Positions 26,563-36,400 of a stretch of DNA of 64,000 bases are shown here, piece after piece. This DNA comes from Bernardetia sp. ABR2-2B (GTDB lineage: Bacteria; Bacteroidota; Bacteroidia; Cytophagales; Bernardetiaceae). Each line of letters opens with the position of its first letter. The first letter of the stretch is position 1. The stretch spans positions 2,593,293-2,657,292 of the forward strand of contig NZ_CP147020.1 in the NCBI RefSeq assembly GCF_037126435.1. The letters run 5' to 3'. The notes beneath the pieces were generated by a model that searched no databases, was not told where the DNA came from, and worked only from the letters and a program-made list of their open reading frames with translations. Position numbers and translations under genes: made by a program.

Positions 26563-26596
26563 GTTGGTGTCGCTTCGCTAAAACACCAACAATGGC
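26563..26596. repeat. family B palindrome, variant loop
   Basis: GTTGGTGT (26563-26570) pairs with ACACCAAC (26583-26590), followed by AATGGC. It has the same stem as at 21204-21221 with a longer loop (CGCTTCGCTAAA). Confidence 0.55.
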
Positions 26597-26619
26597 AGGG
26601 AGAATAATTAGGATAATAA

Positions 26620-26655
26620 AAAAGGAATAGCATTGTCTAAAATGCTATTCCTTTT
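26620..26655. terminator. bidirectional terminator
   Basis: A perfect 15-bp stem, AAAAGGAATAGCATT (26620-26634) with AATGCTATTCCTTTT (26641-26655). It separates the convergent ABM and 26683 genes. Confidence 0.85.
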
Positions 26656-26682
26656 CTGTATATTTTAATTTTCAATGATTTT

Positions 26683-27123
26683 TTATGCAATATTGAATTT
26701 ACGTTTATTGAGTGTCTTTAATTCTTCTTTAATTTCTTCCTTTTTCAAGTCATTTTCTAAGATAGAAAGGTAAGATTGTAGATTTTTGAGTAATTGTTCA
26801 AACTGTTGAAGAAAATCACTGATAGGTTCTGAAACATTACTTTTCATTAATATGCCTAATGAATTGTATGTTGTTTCTACTACTTTTTCTACTTCTTGTG
26901 TTTTATGGAACTGTCTTTTTGAATACTCTAAATCAGCATGTTGCCAAGCCCAATTCTTTAGTTTTTCAACAGACTCATTCATTTCTATTAACTTCTGTGT
27001 ATTGTTTTTGAGAACAATAAGGTTATTTTCGTTTGGATTGGCAAAAAATTCGAATACAACACCTACAAGAGAAGAAATATCAGTAGTATTTAGAGTTAGA
27101 GTAGGTTGAGTAGAGTTAAACAT
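26683..27123 (-). CDS. hypothetical helical protein
   Basis: I prefer the ATG at 27123 (MFNSTQPTLTLNTTD), where the reading looks protein-like; the frame stays open to 27210. The 146-residue protein is helical with a Lys/Glu-rich coiled-coil-like C-terminus (FLQQFEQLLKNLQSYLSILENDLKKEE). No family is recognised. There is no signal peptide or membrane span. It is a monocistronic leftward gene. Confidence 0.55.
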   Translation of the reverse strand: MFNSTQPTLTLNTTDISSLVGVVFEFFANPNENNLIVLKNNTQKLIEMNESVEKLKNWAWQHADLEYSKRQFHKTQEVEKVVETTYNSLGILMKSNVSEPISDFLQQFEQLLKNLQSYLSILENDLKKEEIKEELKTLNKRKFNIA

Positions 27124-27378
27124 ATTGAATGAAGAGTTAGAAAAATTATTGAGTATCATAGATAGGTTAAATGCAGGAATTATAATCTCTAACAAATTGA
27201 ATGTTAGCAACTTAAAACCTTAAAAATTATTTTAAATATTTAGTAGTTGTTGTGAAATTCTGTTTGTATATACGGACACTTCAGAAAAATAGTTGCCATT
27301 TTTTTGAGTTTCTAACTAATTCTTACTTTAGTAACACTTACTTTATTTTGTGTCTTATCTCTATTTACTTTTTCTATA

Positions 27379-27783
27379 CTAATGGTCATTTTCTGAACCC
27401 ATTTTTTCTAGTTCGCTATGTAATACTGTTCTAACCTTCTTTGGAAGTTTACTAATAACAAGCTCGTAAGAATGTCGAATCCAATGTTTGAGTTGTTTTT
27501 CTGTTAAAGCATCCTCAAATTCAGAATATATTCCTCCAAAATATACTGTATTCCAATGTTTCTTATTCATGTGATACCCTGCCTTTACACAATCGTATTT
27601 TTCACGTAACTCCACAGCTTTCTCTGGATTGCATTTTACATTGAAACTATCAGGTCTTTTGAGATTGATGAGGGCAAACATTTTTCCTTCTACTTTAAAC
27701 ACTAAAGTATCTTCTCCAAACGGTAATCCTTCTGTAACAGCAGGAAAAGAAAGACAAAAATCTCTAAATGATTCTATATCCAT
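27379..27783 (-). CDS. MmcQ/YjbR family DNA-binding-fold protein
   Basis: 134 residues. Conserved features are MDIESFRDFCLSFPAVTEGLPFGEDTLVFKVEGKMFAL near the N-terminus, then CNPEKAVELREKYDCVKAGYHMNKKHWNTV, and the C-terminal LKHWIRHSYELVISKLPKKVR. This small CyaY-like/double-wing fold family is widespread and its cellular role is not established. The family call is strong. Confidence 0.9.
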   Translation of the reverse strand: MDIESFRDFCLSFPAVTEGLPFGEDTLVFKVEGKMFALINLKRPDSFNVKCNPEKAVELREKYDCVKAGYHMNKKHWNTVYFGGIYSEFEDALTEKQLKHWIRHSYELVISKLPKKVRTVLHSELEKMGSENDH

Positions 27784-28128
27784 AGTATATTAATTTTTAA
27801 TGAAAAAATTTAATTTTGTTTAGAATTTAAAATAATAATAGTTTTTGTTGATGAAATTCTAAACAAAACTTGCATATTAATAGTATTTATACTAAATTTG
27901 ATAGTATAACTATTGATTATAGTTGTAAAGCTAACCAAAATATTTTTATAGCTATCATCACGACACACTTTTTAAGTCATTGTATATGTAGCAATTCATT
28001 ATACTTTATTAAATTAAAGTTAGACAATTAAGCAGAAAGAGGAAGCAAAAAGCTGTTCCCGATTGGGAACAGCCTTTTTTTTGTTTAAGTAAATTAAACT
28101 ATTCTTGAAGTTAATTTTTGCATACTGT
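27784..28128. other. 345-base intergenic region with a strong hairpin
   Basis: There is no ORF or tRNA. The hairpin at 28052-28073 has T runs in both directions. In the plus direction it ends in eight T's, yet no plus-strand gene precedes it, leaving room for a short untranslated RNA (speculative). Confidence 0.4.
28052..28080. terminator. terminator (bidirectional)
   Basis: GCTGTTCCC (28052-28060) and GGGAACAGC (28065-28073) form a perfect stem with a GATT loop. T tract on the plus side, and a shorter one for the leftward SDR gene. Confidence 0.8.
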
Positions 28129-28923
28129 CTATAAACTTCTTGTTCTTCCACCATCGACAGGAAGATTGATTCCATTTATATAACTTGCTTTATCTGATGC
28201 CAAAAACAAAATTGCACTTGCAACCTCCTCAGCTTCTGCAAAACGTTGTGCAGGAATAGACTGTTTCATTTGGTGTGCTGCTTGTTCTTCAGAAATGTTA
28301 TTGCCCTTAGCTTTGTTTTGAATAATTGCATCTAATCTTGATGTAGAAGTAGTTCCAGGCAAGACATTATTTACTGTTATTCCATATTGAGCTACTTCAA
28401 AAGAAAGTGTTTTTGCCCAGTTTGCAACGGCTGCACGTATTGTATTGGAAACACCTAAGTTCTCAATTGGCTGTTTTACGCTTGTAGAAATAACATTGAT
28501 AATCCTTCCAAATGCTTCTTCTTTCATGAAAGGAAAAAGAGCCTGTACCAATATTTGATTACAGATAAGATGTTGCTCAAAAGCATCTCTAAAAGATTGT
28601 AAAGAGGCTTCATGTGCTTTGTTTGGAGGTGGTCCTCCTGTATTATTTACTAAAATATGCGCTCCTTCAAAAGTTTTTGCTTTTTGTATTTCACTAAGGG
28701 TTTCTTGCAGAGTTTTGGGAGAAGAAAAATCAGCTACTAAGTAACCATGTTTTTGATTTTTTGGTGTTGGAAGTTCTGAAACTATGTTTTTTAATTTTTC
28801 TTCATTACGTGCCAAAAGAATTACTGTTGCACCACTCCCTGCAAAAAGTTGAGCTGTTGCAAATCCAATTCCCTGTGTACTTCCTGCTACTAAGGCTATT
28901 TTGTCTGTTAGGTCTAAGAGCAT
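28129..28923 (-). CDS. SDR family oxidoreductase with a non-canonical active site
   Basis: 264 residues, Rossmann fold. The NAD(P) motif is GSTQGIG near residue 15, with NNTGG around 91-95 and a C-terminal SYINGINLPVDGGRTRS. The usual catalytic Ser...Tyr-x-x-x-Lys is changed. The Ser is in VISTSVKQPIENLG, but where YxxxK should be there is SNTIRAAVANWAKTL, so Asn/Thr and Arg replace Tyr and Lys. A subgroup of SDR proteins has this S-N-x-x-R pattern. It may still bind a cofactor but use different chemistry (inference). Confidence 0.88.
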   Translation of the reverse strand: MLLDLTDKIALVAGSTQGIGFATAQLFAGSGATVILLARNEEKLKNIVSELPTPKNQKHGYLVADFSSPKTLQETLSEIQKAKTFEGAHILVNNTGGPPPNKAHEASLQSFRDAFEQHLICNQILVQALFPFMKEEAFGRIINVISTSVKQPIENLGVSNTIRAAVANWAKTLSFEVAQYGITVNNVLPGTTSTSRLDAIIQNKAKGNNISEEQAAHQMKQSIPAQRFAEAEEVASAILFLASDKASYINGINLPVDGGRTRSL

Positions 28924-28935
28924 TTATTTATATGA

Positions 28936-31122
28936 TTATTTTGGTTTATTTATCTCAAATCCGAATACTAGAATATCATCAATTTGTTTATTAGTATAAC
29001 CTATCCAATTTTTGAGTGTATTTTTTAAAAAATCTTTTTGTTCTGAAAAAGGTAGTTTCGAGGCTTCTGAAAGAACTTCTCTAAAACGCTTAATCGTAAA
29101 CTTTTTATCATTATCTCCTCCGAATTGGTCTTGAAAACCATCTGTAAACAAATAGAAACTTGTTTTTTGTGTAATATCTAATGTATGATTAGTAAATGCT
29201 TTTTTGTTGTGTTGATTCTTAATAAGGTTTCCACCAACAGACTGTCGGTCTGCCTTTATTGTTTTTAACTCTCCATTTTGAATATAAATAAGAGGATTTC
29301 TAGCTCCTGCATATTCCATCACTTGAGTTTCTAAATCATAAACACAAAAAGCTGCATCCATTCCATCCCGAATTTGTGTATCTGTTTGGCGAAGCACTTT
29401 TGTAATTCCTTCATCTAATCTATCTAAAATATGAGCAGCCTTAGTTACCAATTTTGATTCTACAATTTCGTTTAATAAATCATTACCAATCAAAGACATA
29501 AATGCTCCTGGAACACCGTGCCCTGTACAATCAATCGCACCAATGACTATTTTATTATTGATTTTCTGAAAATAATAAAAGTCTCCAGAAACAATATCTC
29601 TAGGCTCAAAAAACACGAATGAGTTTGGTAAAACACTTTTGATTTCTTCCAAACGAGGTAGCATCGCTTGTTGAATACGTTTTGCATAATTTATACTTGC
29701 AGTAATATTATGATTTTTCTTCTCAATGACTATATTTTGTTCATGTAGTCGTTCAAGGTTTACTGAGAGTTCTTCATTAACTACATTTAGTTCTTCGGTT
29801 CGTTCTACTACTCGGTCTTCTAATCGTTTATTTTGTGTTTCTACAAACTCTCTATGTTCTTCTGATGTTTTTAGTAGCTTTTCTTGTGTTTCTACTTGTT
29901 TCTGTTTGTAATAATCTATTTTGGCAGCTAGGGCAACAGAAAGCAAAACCATTTCAATAGCAGAGCCAAGTAAAATTCCACTTGATGTAAAAGTGTTGTA
30001 AGGAATTATTCCAGCTCCTGATAGAACAAATAAAACTACACCTACCAAGTACCAAGACCACGCTAAAATGATATACTTTGCAGGTTTATACCCCACATAA
30101 TAAACGTAAATAGCAGCAGCTAATGAATTGATAGCAGAAATGCCCCCTGCAATTTGATTGATAGAAGAAGCAACATTTTTTAAACCTAAAATATTAGTAA
30201 CACCAGCTAAGATAAAAATCCCTAAAACAATATTAAGTGTAATGTGAAAAAACTTTGAATGTTTTTTAGTATGAAGGAAGTTAATTAAGAATAAGGCTGC
30301 AAATACTCCAGAAAGAGCATAGAAAATAGGGGCATAAAAATTAACGACAGGAAAAGCAAACCATAAAAATTCAAATCCATGACCACGTATTTGTGCCATT
30401 GCAAACCCGAAAGAAAGTAAGTATGCTACATAAAATAAATATCCCTTTTCTCTAAGAGTAAAATAGACAAAAAGATTATATAGAAACATGACCAATACAA
30501 AACCATAATAAATACCTTCAGCAATATCTACCTTATGATCTCTTTCAAAATAATACTGTAACGGAGCAATACGAATAGGAGCTTGAAAATAGTTGCTCTC
30601 TCCACGAGCATAAATTGTAATAGGTTTATTGGAGTCTAAATAGAGAGGCACAATAAATCTATCTGTTTGAATTATACGTTGAGAAAAAGGTGTTTTTTCT
30701 GCTAAAACTATTTTTTTGTATGTGATTTTGCCTTTCTGTGTGTTCTTCTGAGGTATATAAAATTCAAAATCTCCATGTCCACTACCAATTTCTAAATACC
30801 ACTTTTTAAGATTTGTTTGATTGTGGACAGGTATCTTTAGCCAAAAACCATCTTTATCATCATTTACAGTAATTACTTCTTTACCCTCTATTTCAAAATC
30901 AATATTTTGAATTGAATTAATTGTTTCTGCTTTCTGATTTTTTTCTCTAAAAATTCCTATTTTTTCTGTAAGGGTATATTCCTTTGTAGAATCGGAAAGA
31001 AGCGTAGTTGGAATAGATTGTCCAAAACTAGACGCCATAGAACATAAAGATAAAATAAATAGCACGAAAACTAAAAGGTGCTTATTTATATAAAATGTAT
31101 TTATATGTTGTTTGTTTTGCAA
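28936..31122 (-). CDS. 7TM sensor (DISM) with SpoIIE/PP2C serine phosphatase output
   Basis: 728 residues. The start is a TTG at 31122, followed by a signal-like segment (HLLVFVLFILSLCSMASSFG). A periplasmic 7TMR-DISMED2-like domain (about 45-190) precedes seven membrane helices (about 200-400), then a coiled coil (QEKLLKTSEEHREFVETQNK). The PP2C domain shows SGDFYYFQ, GAIDCTGHGVPGAFMSLIG, RDGMDAAFC and FYLFTDGFQDQFGG with its metal-binding Asp residues. SpoIIE-type phosphatases dephosphorylate anti-anti-sigma-like proteins. A SiaC/SiaB pair lies at 54 kb, and a truncated paralogue of this phosphatase lies at 62.66 kb. Confidence 0.9.
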   Translation of the reverse strand: MQNKQHINTFYINKHLLVFVLFILSLCSMASSFGQSIPTTLLSDSTKEYTLTEKIGIFREKNQKAETINSIQNIDFEIEGKEVITVNDDKDGFWLKIPVHNQTNLKKWYLEIGSGHGDFEFYIPQKNTQKGKITYKKIVLAEKTPFSQRIIQTDRFIVPLYLDSNKPITIYARGESNYFQAPIRIAPLQYYFERDHKVDIAEGIYYGFVLVMFLYNLFVYFTLREKGYLFYVAYLLSFGFAMAQIRGHGFEFLWFAFPVVNFYAPIFYALSGVFAALFLINFLHTKKHSKFFHITLNIVLGIFILAGVTNILGLKNVASSINQIAGGISAINSLAAAIYVYYVGYKPAKYIILAWSWYLVGVVLFVLSGAGIIPYNTFTSSGILLGSAIEMVLLSVALAAKIDYYKQKQVETQEKLLKTSEEHREFVETQNKRLEDRVVERTEELNVVNEELSVNLERLHEQNIVIEKKNHNITASINYAKRIQQAMLPRLEEIKSVLPNSFVFFEPRDIVSGDFYYFQKINNKIVIGAIDCTGHGVPGAFMSLIGNDLLNEIVESKLVTKAAHILDRLDEGITKVLRQTDTQIRDGMDAAFCVYDLETQVMEYAGARNPLIYIQNGELKTIKADRQSVGGNLIKNQHNKKAFTNHTLDITQKTSFYLFTDGFQDQFGGDNDKKFTIKRFREVLSEASKLPFSEQKDFLKNTLKNWIGYTNKQIDDILVFGFEINKPK

Positions 31123-31272
31123 TGTAGTAATAGTGTATAGACTAGAATAAGTGCTTTAATACAGCTAATTTAGTAAAAATAACTTTCTATGAAGATTAAA
31201 TTATCGAAAAATTAGAACTTTTGACAGAAAAGTAACGAAAAAAAAAAAACAGTCATATATATATACAAAAAA

Positions 31273-32010
31273 TCAATAATTATGTTGATATAATTTCCAT
31301 TCTTTATTGTGATACTCTATTGAAGTAAGGCTTTCTACCCAGTCTCCTGAATTGAGGTAGTTAATTTGTTTTCCCTCTTTTTCTATACGTTTGATGATAG
31401 GATAGTGTAAATGTCCACAGATAATACTATCATATCCATTTTTGATAGCTAGAGAAATTATCTCCTCTTCAAACTTAGTGTTATTTTTTAGAAAACGTTT
31501 GGATTTGTTTTTTAAATATTTTGAAATAAAAACTTCTTTCCTTACTAGCTTCCGAATCAAAAAATTAATAGCCTTATTCATCAATATAACACTTCCATAT
31601 CCATTTGCTCCCATTTTATTTAGTAATCTTATTCTAGCTAGTTTTCCATCAAAGGCATCTCCATGAAAAATAAATATTTTTTGATTGCCAATCTCTAGTT
31701 CTAAATCATCTGTAATGGTTATTCCAGCAGCTTGGAAACCTATAAATTTTCTAAAGATATCGTCATGATTTCCTACTATGTAATACGTTTTTATTCCTTT
31801 TTGCACCCATGCCAATACTTTTTGAATTACTTGAAGATGAGAGTTAGGAAAATAAGATTTAGAAAATTGCAATACATCTATAATATCCCCATTGAGTATA
31901 AGTGTTTGAGGTTCAATGCTTTCTAAGTAGTTGAGTAAATCTTTTACCCTTGCACCATACGTACCCAAGTGGATATCTGAAAGAATTACGATTTCTACTT
32001 TACGTTTCAT
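31273..32010 (-). CDS. metallophosphoesterase, LpxH-like (UDP-2,3-diacylglucosamine diphosphatase type)
   Basis: 245 residues. All calcineurin-type metal motifs are visible: LSDIHLGTYG, LILNGDIIDVLQFS, YYIVGNHDD, IFHGDAFD and CGHLHYPI. Members of this subgroup in Bacteroidota are usually annotated as LpxH-type enzymes, which release UMP from UDP-diacylglucosamine in lipid A synthesis. The lipid A role is inferred from family, not proven here. It is cytoplasmic or peripheral to the membrane, and lies upstream of the phosphatase gene on the same strand. Confidence 0.85.
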   Translation of the reverse strand: MKRKVEIVILSDIHLGTYGARVKDLLNYLESIEPQTLILNGDIIDVLQFSKSYFPNSHLQVIQKVLAWVQKGIKTYYIVGNHDDIFRKFIGFQAAGITITDDLELEIGNQKIFIFHGDAFDGKLARIRLLNKMGANGYGSVILMNKAINFLIRKLVRKEVFISKYLKNKSKRFLKNNTKFEEEIISLAIKNGYDSIICGHLHYPIIKRIEKEGKQINYLNSGDWVESLTSIEYHNKEWKLYQHNY

Positions 32011-32097
32011 GTAATCAAATGATAAGTTGCTTTATAATTAAAGTATCTAATTTTTATTTTTGGAAAAGAATAGAGAAATAAGATGAGTAGAAAGTCT

Positions 32098-32155
32098 AAA
32101 AGCATTAATAAGTATTCAAGAATTATCAGAACTCAGAACCCTTGTTAATGCTTTT
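32098..32155 (-). terminator. probable terminator after alkB-like gene
   Basis: AAAAGCATTAA (32098-32108) and TTAATGCTTTT (32145-32155) form an 11-bp stem with a 36-base loop, followed by further T's. Weak because of the loop size. Confidence 0.4.
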
Positions 32156-32174
32156 ACTTTTTTAATATCATCTT

Positions 32175-33290
32175 TTAAGCAGTTCTTTTTACTACTTCTT
32201 CAATATGTTTGGCATCAAGTGATTGTGCTTGCCATGCTTCCAAACGTTTGTCCATTATTTTAAACCAAAGTGGTGGTATAAGTGATATCAAAATCATTAC
32301 AGGGTAACCAAAAGGAAGTTGTGGACTCTCATCAAAGTGTCTTAATACTTGATAAGGGCGTGCTGCATAAGCATGGTGGTCAGAATGCCTCTGCAACTGA
32401 AAAAGAAGCCAATTACTTACCAAATGATTAGAGTTCCAAGAGTGTAAAGGATTGACACGTTCATAACGACCTTTTGATATTTCTTTTCTTTGTATTCCAT
32501 AATGTTCTATATAATTAACAGCTTCTAAAGACGAAAATGCCATAAAACTCTGTGCAAAGAAAAAGATAGGAACTAGCCATGCAAAAGCTCCACTCGTAAT
32601 ACTAAATATAGTCACAAGTGCTGTTAAGAAAAGTAAAGGGAAAATAATGTATTGTAACATTTGATTATGAATAGGATTCCAAAGTGATAAATTAACACGT
32701 TTGAGACGACGTTTTTCTATATTCCAAGCACTTATCCAACCTCCTATTACAGATTGAAACCAAAAAGTATAAAAAATTTGTCCTTTTCTACTTGTCGCAG
32801 GGTCATGAGGAGTAGCTACATTTACGTGATGTCCTTGGTTATGCTCAATATAAAAGTGCATATAACAGACTGTCATTAAAGTTAGTTTGCTGTGAAATCG
32901 ACCTATTTTATTTTTCTTATGTCCTAATTCGTGAGCCACATTGATTCCTCCAGTTGTGAATGTCATCACACTCAGTACAAAACCGACCATTTCTATAGGA
33001 GTAAGTAAAAACTCTGATGCTATATAAGAACCCCAAACAATTAGTGCTATTTGGATATACATTAAAACATATAAGATTGCATTAAAGAAACCTTCATTAG
33101 AAATCTCATCTATATCATCATGACTGATATTATCATGATCTTTGCCTATAATTTCATCAGCAATAGGAATAAGAAGATAAGCAAATGCAAATGCAGAAAA
33201 ATTCCATAAACCACCCAAATGATATCCTAATACAATTAAAGTAGGATTGAGAAAGGCTGTTAAGAAACCTAATTTTTTTAACTTGTTCAT
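32175..33290 (-). CDS. AlkB-type alkane 1-monooxygenase / membrane fatty-acid hydroxylase-like
   Basis: 371 residues, about six membrane helices. The three histidine boxes of non-heme diiron membrane hydroxylases are present: HELGH (120-124), HNQGHH (150-155) and RHSDHH (301-306), plus H263 in NYIEHYG. AlkB oxidises terminal C-H bonds of alkanes or related lipids and needs rubredoxin and a reductase, which are not seen here. It lies 111 bases downstream of the GMC-hydrolase fusion on the same strand, across a terminator-like hairpin. The natural substrate is unknown. Confidence 0.9.
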   Translation of the reverse strand: MNKLKKLGFLTAFLNPTLIVLGYHLGGLWNFSAFAFAYLLIPIADEIIGKDHDNISHDDIDEISNEGFFNAILYVLMYIQIALIVWGSYIASEFLLTPIEMVGFVLSVMTFTTGGINVAHELGHKKNKIGRFHSKLTLMTVCYMHFYIEHNQGHHVNVATPHDPATSRKGQIFYTFWFQSVIGGWISAWNIEKRRLKRVNLSLWNPIHNQMLQYIIFPLLFLTALVTIFSITSGAFAWLVPIFFFAQSFMAFSSLEAVNYIEHYGIQRKEISKGRYERVNPLHSWNSNHLVSNWLLFQLQRHSDHHAYAARPYQVLRHFDESPQLPFGYPVMILISLIPPLWFKIMDKRLEAWQAQSLDAKHIEEVVKRTA

Positions 33291-33330
33291 AATTTTAAAT
33301 ACATTTTTAATGATTAGAAATTACTGTATA

Positions 33331-33363
33331 AAACCCTTAATTCATTTTGTAAATCAAGGGTTT
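33331..33363 (-). terminator. terminator between GMC fusion gene and alkB-like gene
   Basis: AAACCCTTAATT (33331-33342) pairs with AAATCAAGGGTTT (33351-33363). On the leftward transcript it would end the GMC gene message, making alkB expression partly independent. Confidence 0.6.
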
Positions 33364-33401
33364 AATGAGATTGCTTTAAGCACTACTGCAGAAAAATTTA
33401 A

Positions 33402-36400
33402 TTAATTGGTTTTATCAAAATGAGCAATAATGTGAGGAAAAACATCTTTGTAAGCATTGTTTCCAATGATACAGTCTTGGTGTCCATAACCTTCAATCAA
33501 ACAACGTGTATATTCTTGTTTTGGGTTGAGTTTTTGTAGCCTTTCTTGAGATTTTTTAGTTGCTTTAGGATTAAAAACCTTATTGTATTCTCCGTGAATA
33601 AAACAAATTGGAATATTTAATCTTTCCTTTGCATGTGGAAGATATGTATCTTCTCCTTTTGCATTTCGAATTTCTTTTTTAAGAGCAAAGGTATTGAGTT
33701 GCTCATAGGTAGTAAAGTTAGCTACTCCAAACATCTCATGGAAAGCCTTGAATGTATTTGGGTTTATATTTTTCTTTTGATACAGTTTAGAAAACATAAA
33801 TGTTACTCGATTGGCGATAGGGTCTTTTGTACCTGCACCAATAACAGTAGAATATATTCTCACACCAAAATTTAATAGATTATCCCAAAAGCCTGCATCA
33901 CTATCTGTATAGGCAGTAATTCTTTTTCCACCTATTTTTTTCAAAAGTGTAGGTACTCTTGCTAGTGCTTTGAGTTTAACTTGTGTGCCCCCAATAACAT
34001 CTGTTCCCACTTGCATACAAAGTAATGAACGAACTCCCTTTAAGCCTCCCATGATTGCCATAAGTGCTGTAAGTGTTCCGACACAATGTGAGAGAATTTG
34101 TAAATTTTTCTTTTGAGTAATTTCCAAGACTTTTTCCACAGCAGCAGGGTAATCTTTGAGAGCAATATCATCTGCTGTACACTGGTCGAATGAGCTTTCT
34201 AATTCTATGCTAGTTCGATATTCCATTATCCAAACATCATAATTATTTTCACAAAGGTATTCTACCATATTTTTTTCAATCGTATCAATCTGAAAAATCT
34301 TTCCAGAAACACTAAAACCATGAGAGAGTAATATCGGTCCTTTTGTTCCTCCTTGATAACGAGTGAGTTTTAAATTCAAACCATCAGAAGTTGTGAAGTC
34401 ATGAAAAGTTGGAGCAGGAGCATGGAGTTCTCTTTTTTTCCGTTCTTGCGTACGTGCGTTATAATTTTGGTTTGGAGCAAGTACCCCTCCATACGTTTGA
34501 AAGATAGACATAGTAAAGAAATTTAGAAATGTATATAATGCTTTAGTTTTTTGAGAAATTTTTGTGGTATGTAAGGCTCGCATACTGTAAAGTTGCTTTA
34601 TAAATTCGCTTACAAAAATACGAATGATACCTTTTCCTGCTACTTTTCCTTTAGCAGAGTCTCCTTCATAAATAGTTACATGCAACGTTGTGGTATCTTT
34701 CCATGCCTTCCATATCGCTTTAGGTTGTATGATTTTGAAACCTTCAAAGAAAAATACTTTTCCGTCGTGATCAAAGAGCTTAGAAGTATAGCGCATATAT
34801 TTAGTTTCCATCTCTTCTTTGCTCTCCACAAAAAGTCCAAACTTTCCTCCAAGTATTGTAAAAGGCTGATCAGAAAGTGTTGGAATGGTCATTGTGCCAA
34901 TAAATGATGAACTATGATTTTTATCTTTTACCATAAACTCTACATCGTTACAAATTATGGTAAGTGTAGTACTGAGAATTGATTTTTTTTTCTTTCCTTC
35001 TTTATAGGCTTTCTTATAATCTTCTTTTTCTGATGTAGAAAAATACCCTTTCATTGTTTCAGTAAAAGAAATGCCTAACTTATTAGAAGTATCACTAATC
35101 TCAGCTTTGCTTGAAGGTGTTGTTTTTACTTCTTTTTCTAAAAAAGAAACTTGTGTTTGTTCGGCTTGCATACCTTTTGCCTTAGAAAAAATGGTTTTAG
35201 AATATACCTTATTAGACAAAGTTTCCGTATATTCTTTCTTCACAAGGTTTTCTTCTTGTATTTCTTTCAAGTCGATTTCATCAATTTGTTTTTTTGAAGA
35301 ATTATTTTCTACTTTATTAGTAGTTGGTAATTCTTTATTTGCTGTAAAGATATATGGAATTTCGCCCCAACCTTTTTCCTTTGCCATAATTCTACAAATT
35401 CGTTCTGCCAAAGCTGAAATGGTAAGTAGGGGATTTGAACCCAAAGAACGAGGAAGTATTGCTCCATCTGCCACATACAGATTATCATAAACTGCTTTTC
35501 CCTCTTCTGAGGAGAATACTTGCCCTTTGTGATTTACGACACCTTTCTGAGCTTCTTCGCCCATAGCACAACCACCCAATGGGTGTGCTGTAGTGGCAAC
35601 ATACTTAAAAAACTTATTCCAAGTTGGGCTAGGAACATAAGTACCTCCTAATGTCTTGGTATGCTCGTGCATTCGTTCATTAGCTAACTTTTGGTTTTCA
35701 TGTGTTCGGATACTTTCCCATTCCATATGAAGGGAATTATTTTTTAAAGATAATACTCCACCTGCATCGTCGTGTCCCATTACAAGTAGGGTTTGTGTAT
35801 TTTGAGTTGCTCCCTTATGAGTACCCTGTAAAATGGTCTGCCATCTTCTTTTTATTTGATGAATATCTATTTTGCTATCACGTACACCTGTTGTGGCAGC
35901 AAAACCACTTACTGTAAAAGGTAACCAACTAGACATTATTTGGGCAATAGTACCTTCTTCCATAAGCATTTGCTGCTCTAAGTTTTCTGCATCTTTGATA
36001 TCTATAATTCCTGTGATACTCGGCCCTACTGGATCTTTTGAGTTAGGCTTTAAAGTTGAAATGCCGTTTATTTCGACTGAGGTATTGTATGCTTGAGACA
36101 CAGCATCTCCATTACCTGAAAAATGCTTTCCTATTTGATTAGAAACTTGTAATCCTTTTTGTTTAGAACGCAACATAATTTCAGTAGAACCTAATGTTCC
36201 TGCTGCTAAAATCACTGTTTTAGCCCTTACAAACATATTTTTGTGTGTTGCATCTGTTTCCAAAATATCAAAATGAACCACCCACTCTGTTTGATTTTTT
36301 TCTACGTATTGAACAGATGTTTGTGTAAAAATAGATGCACCATGAGTTACTGCATCAGGCAAATAATTTATCATGGTCGTGTTTTTAGCTCCTTGATTAC

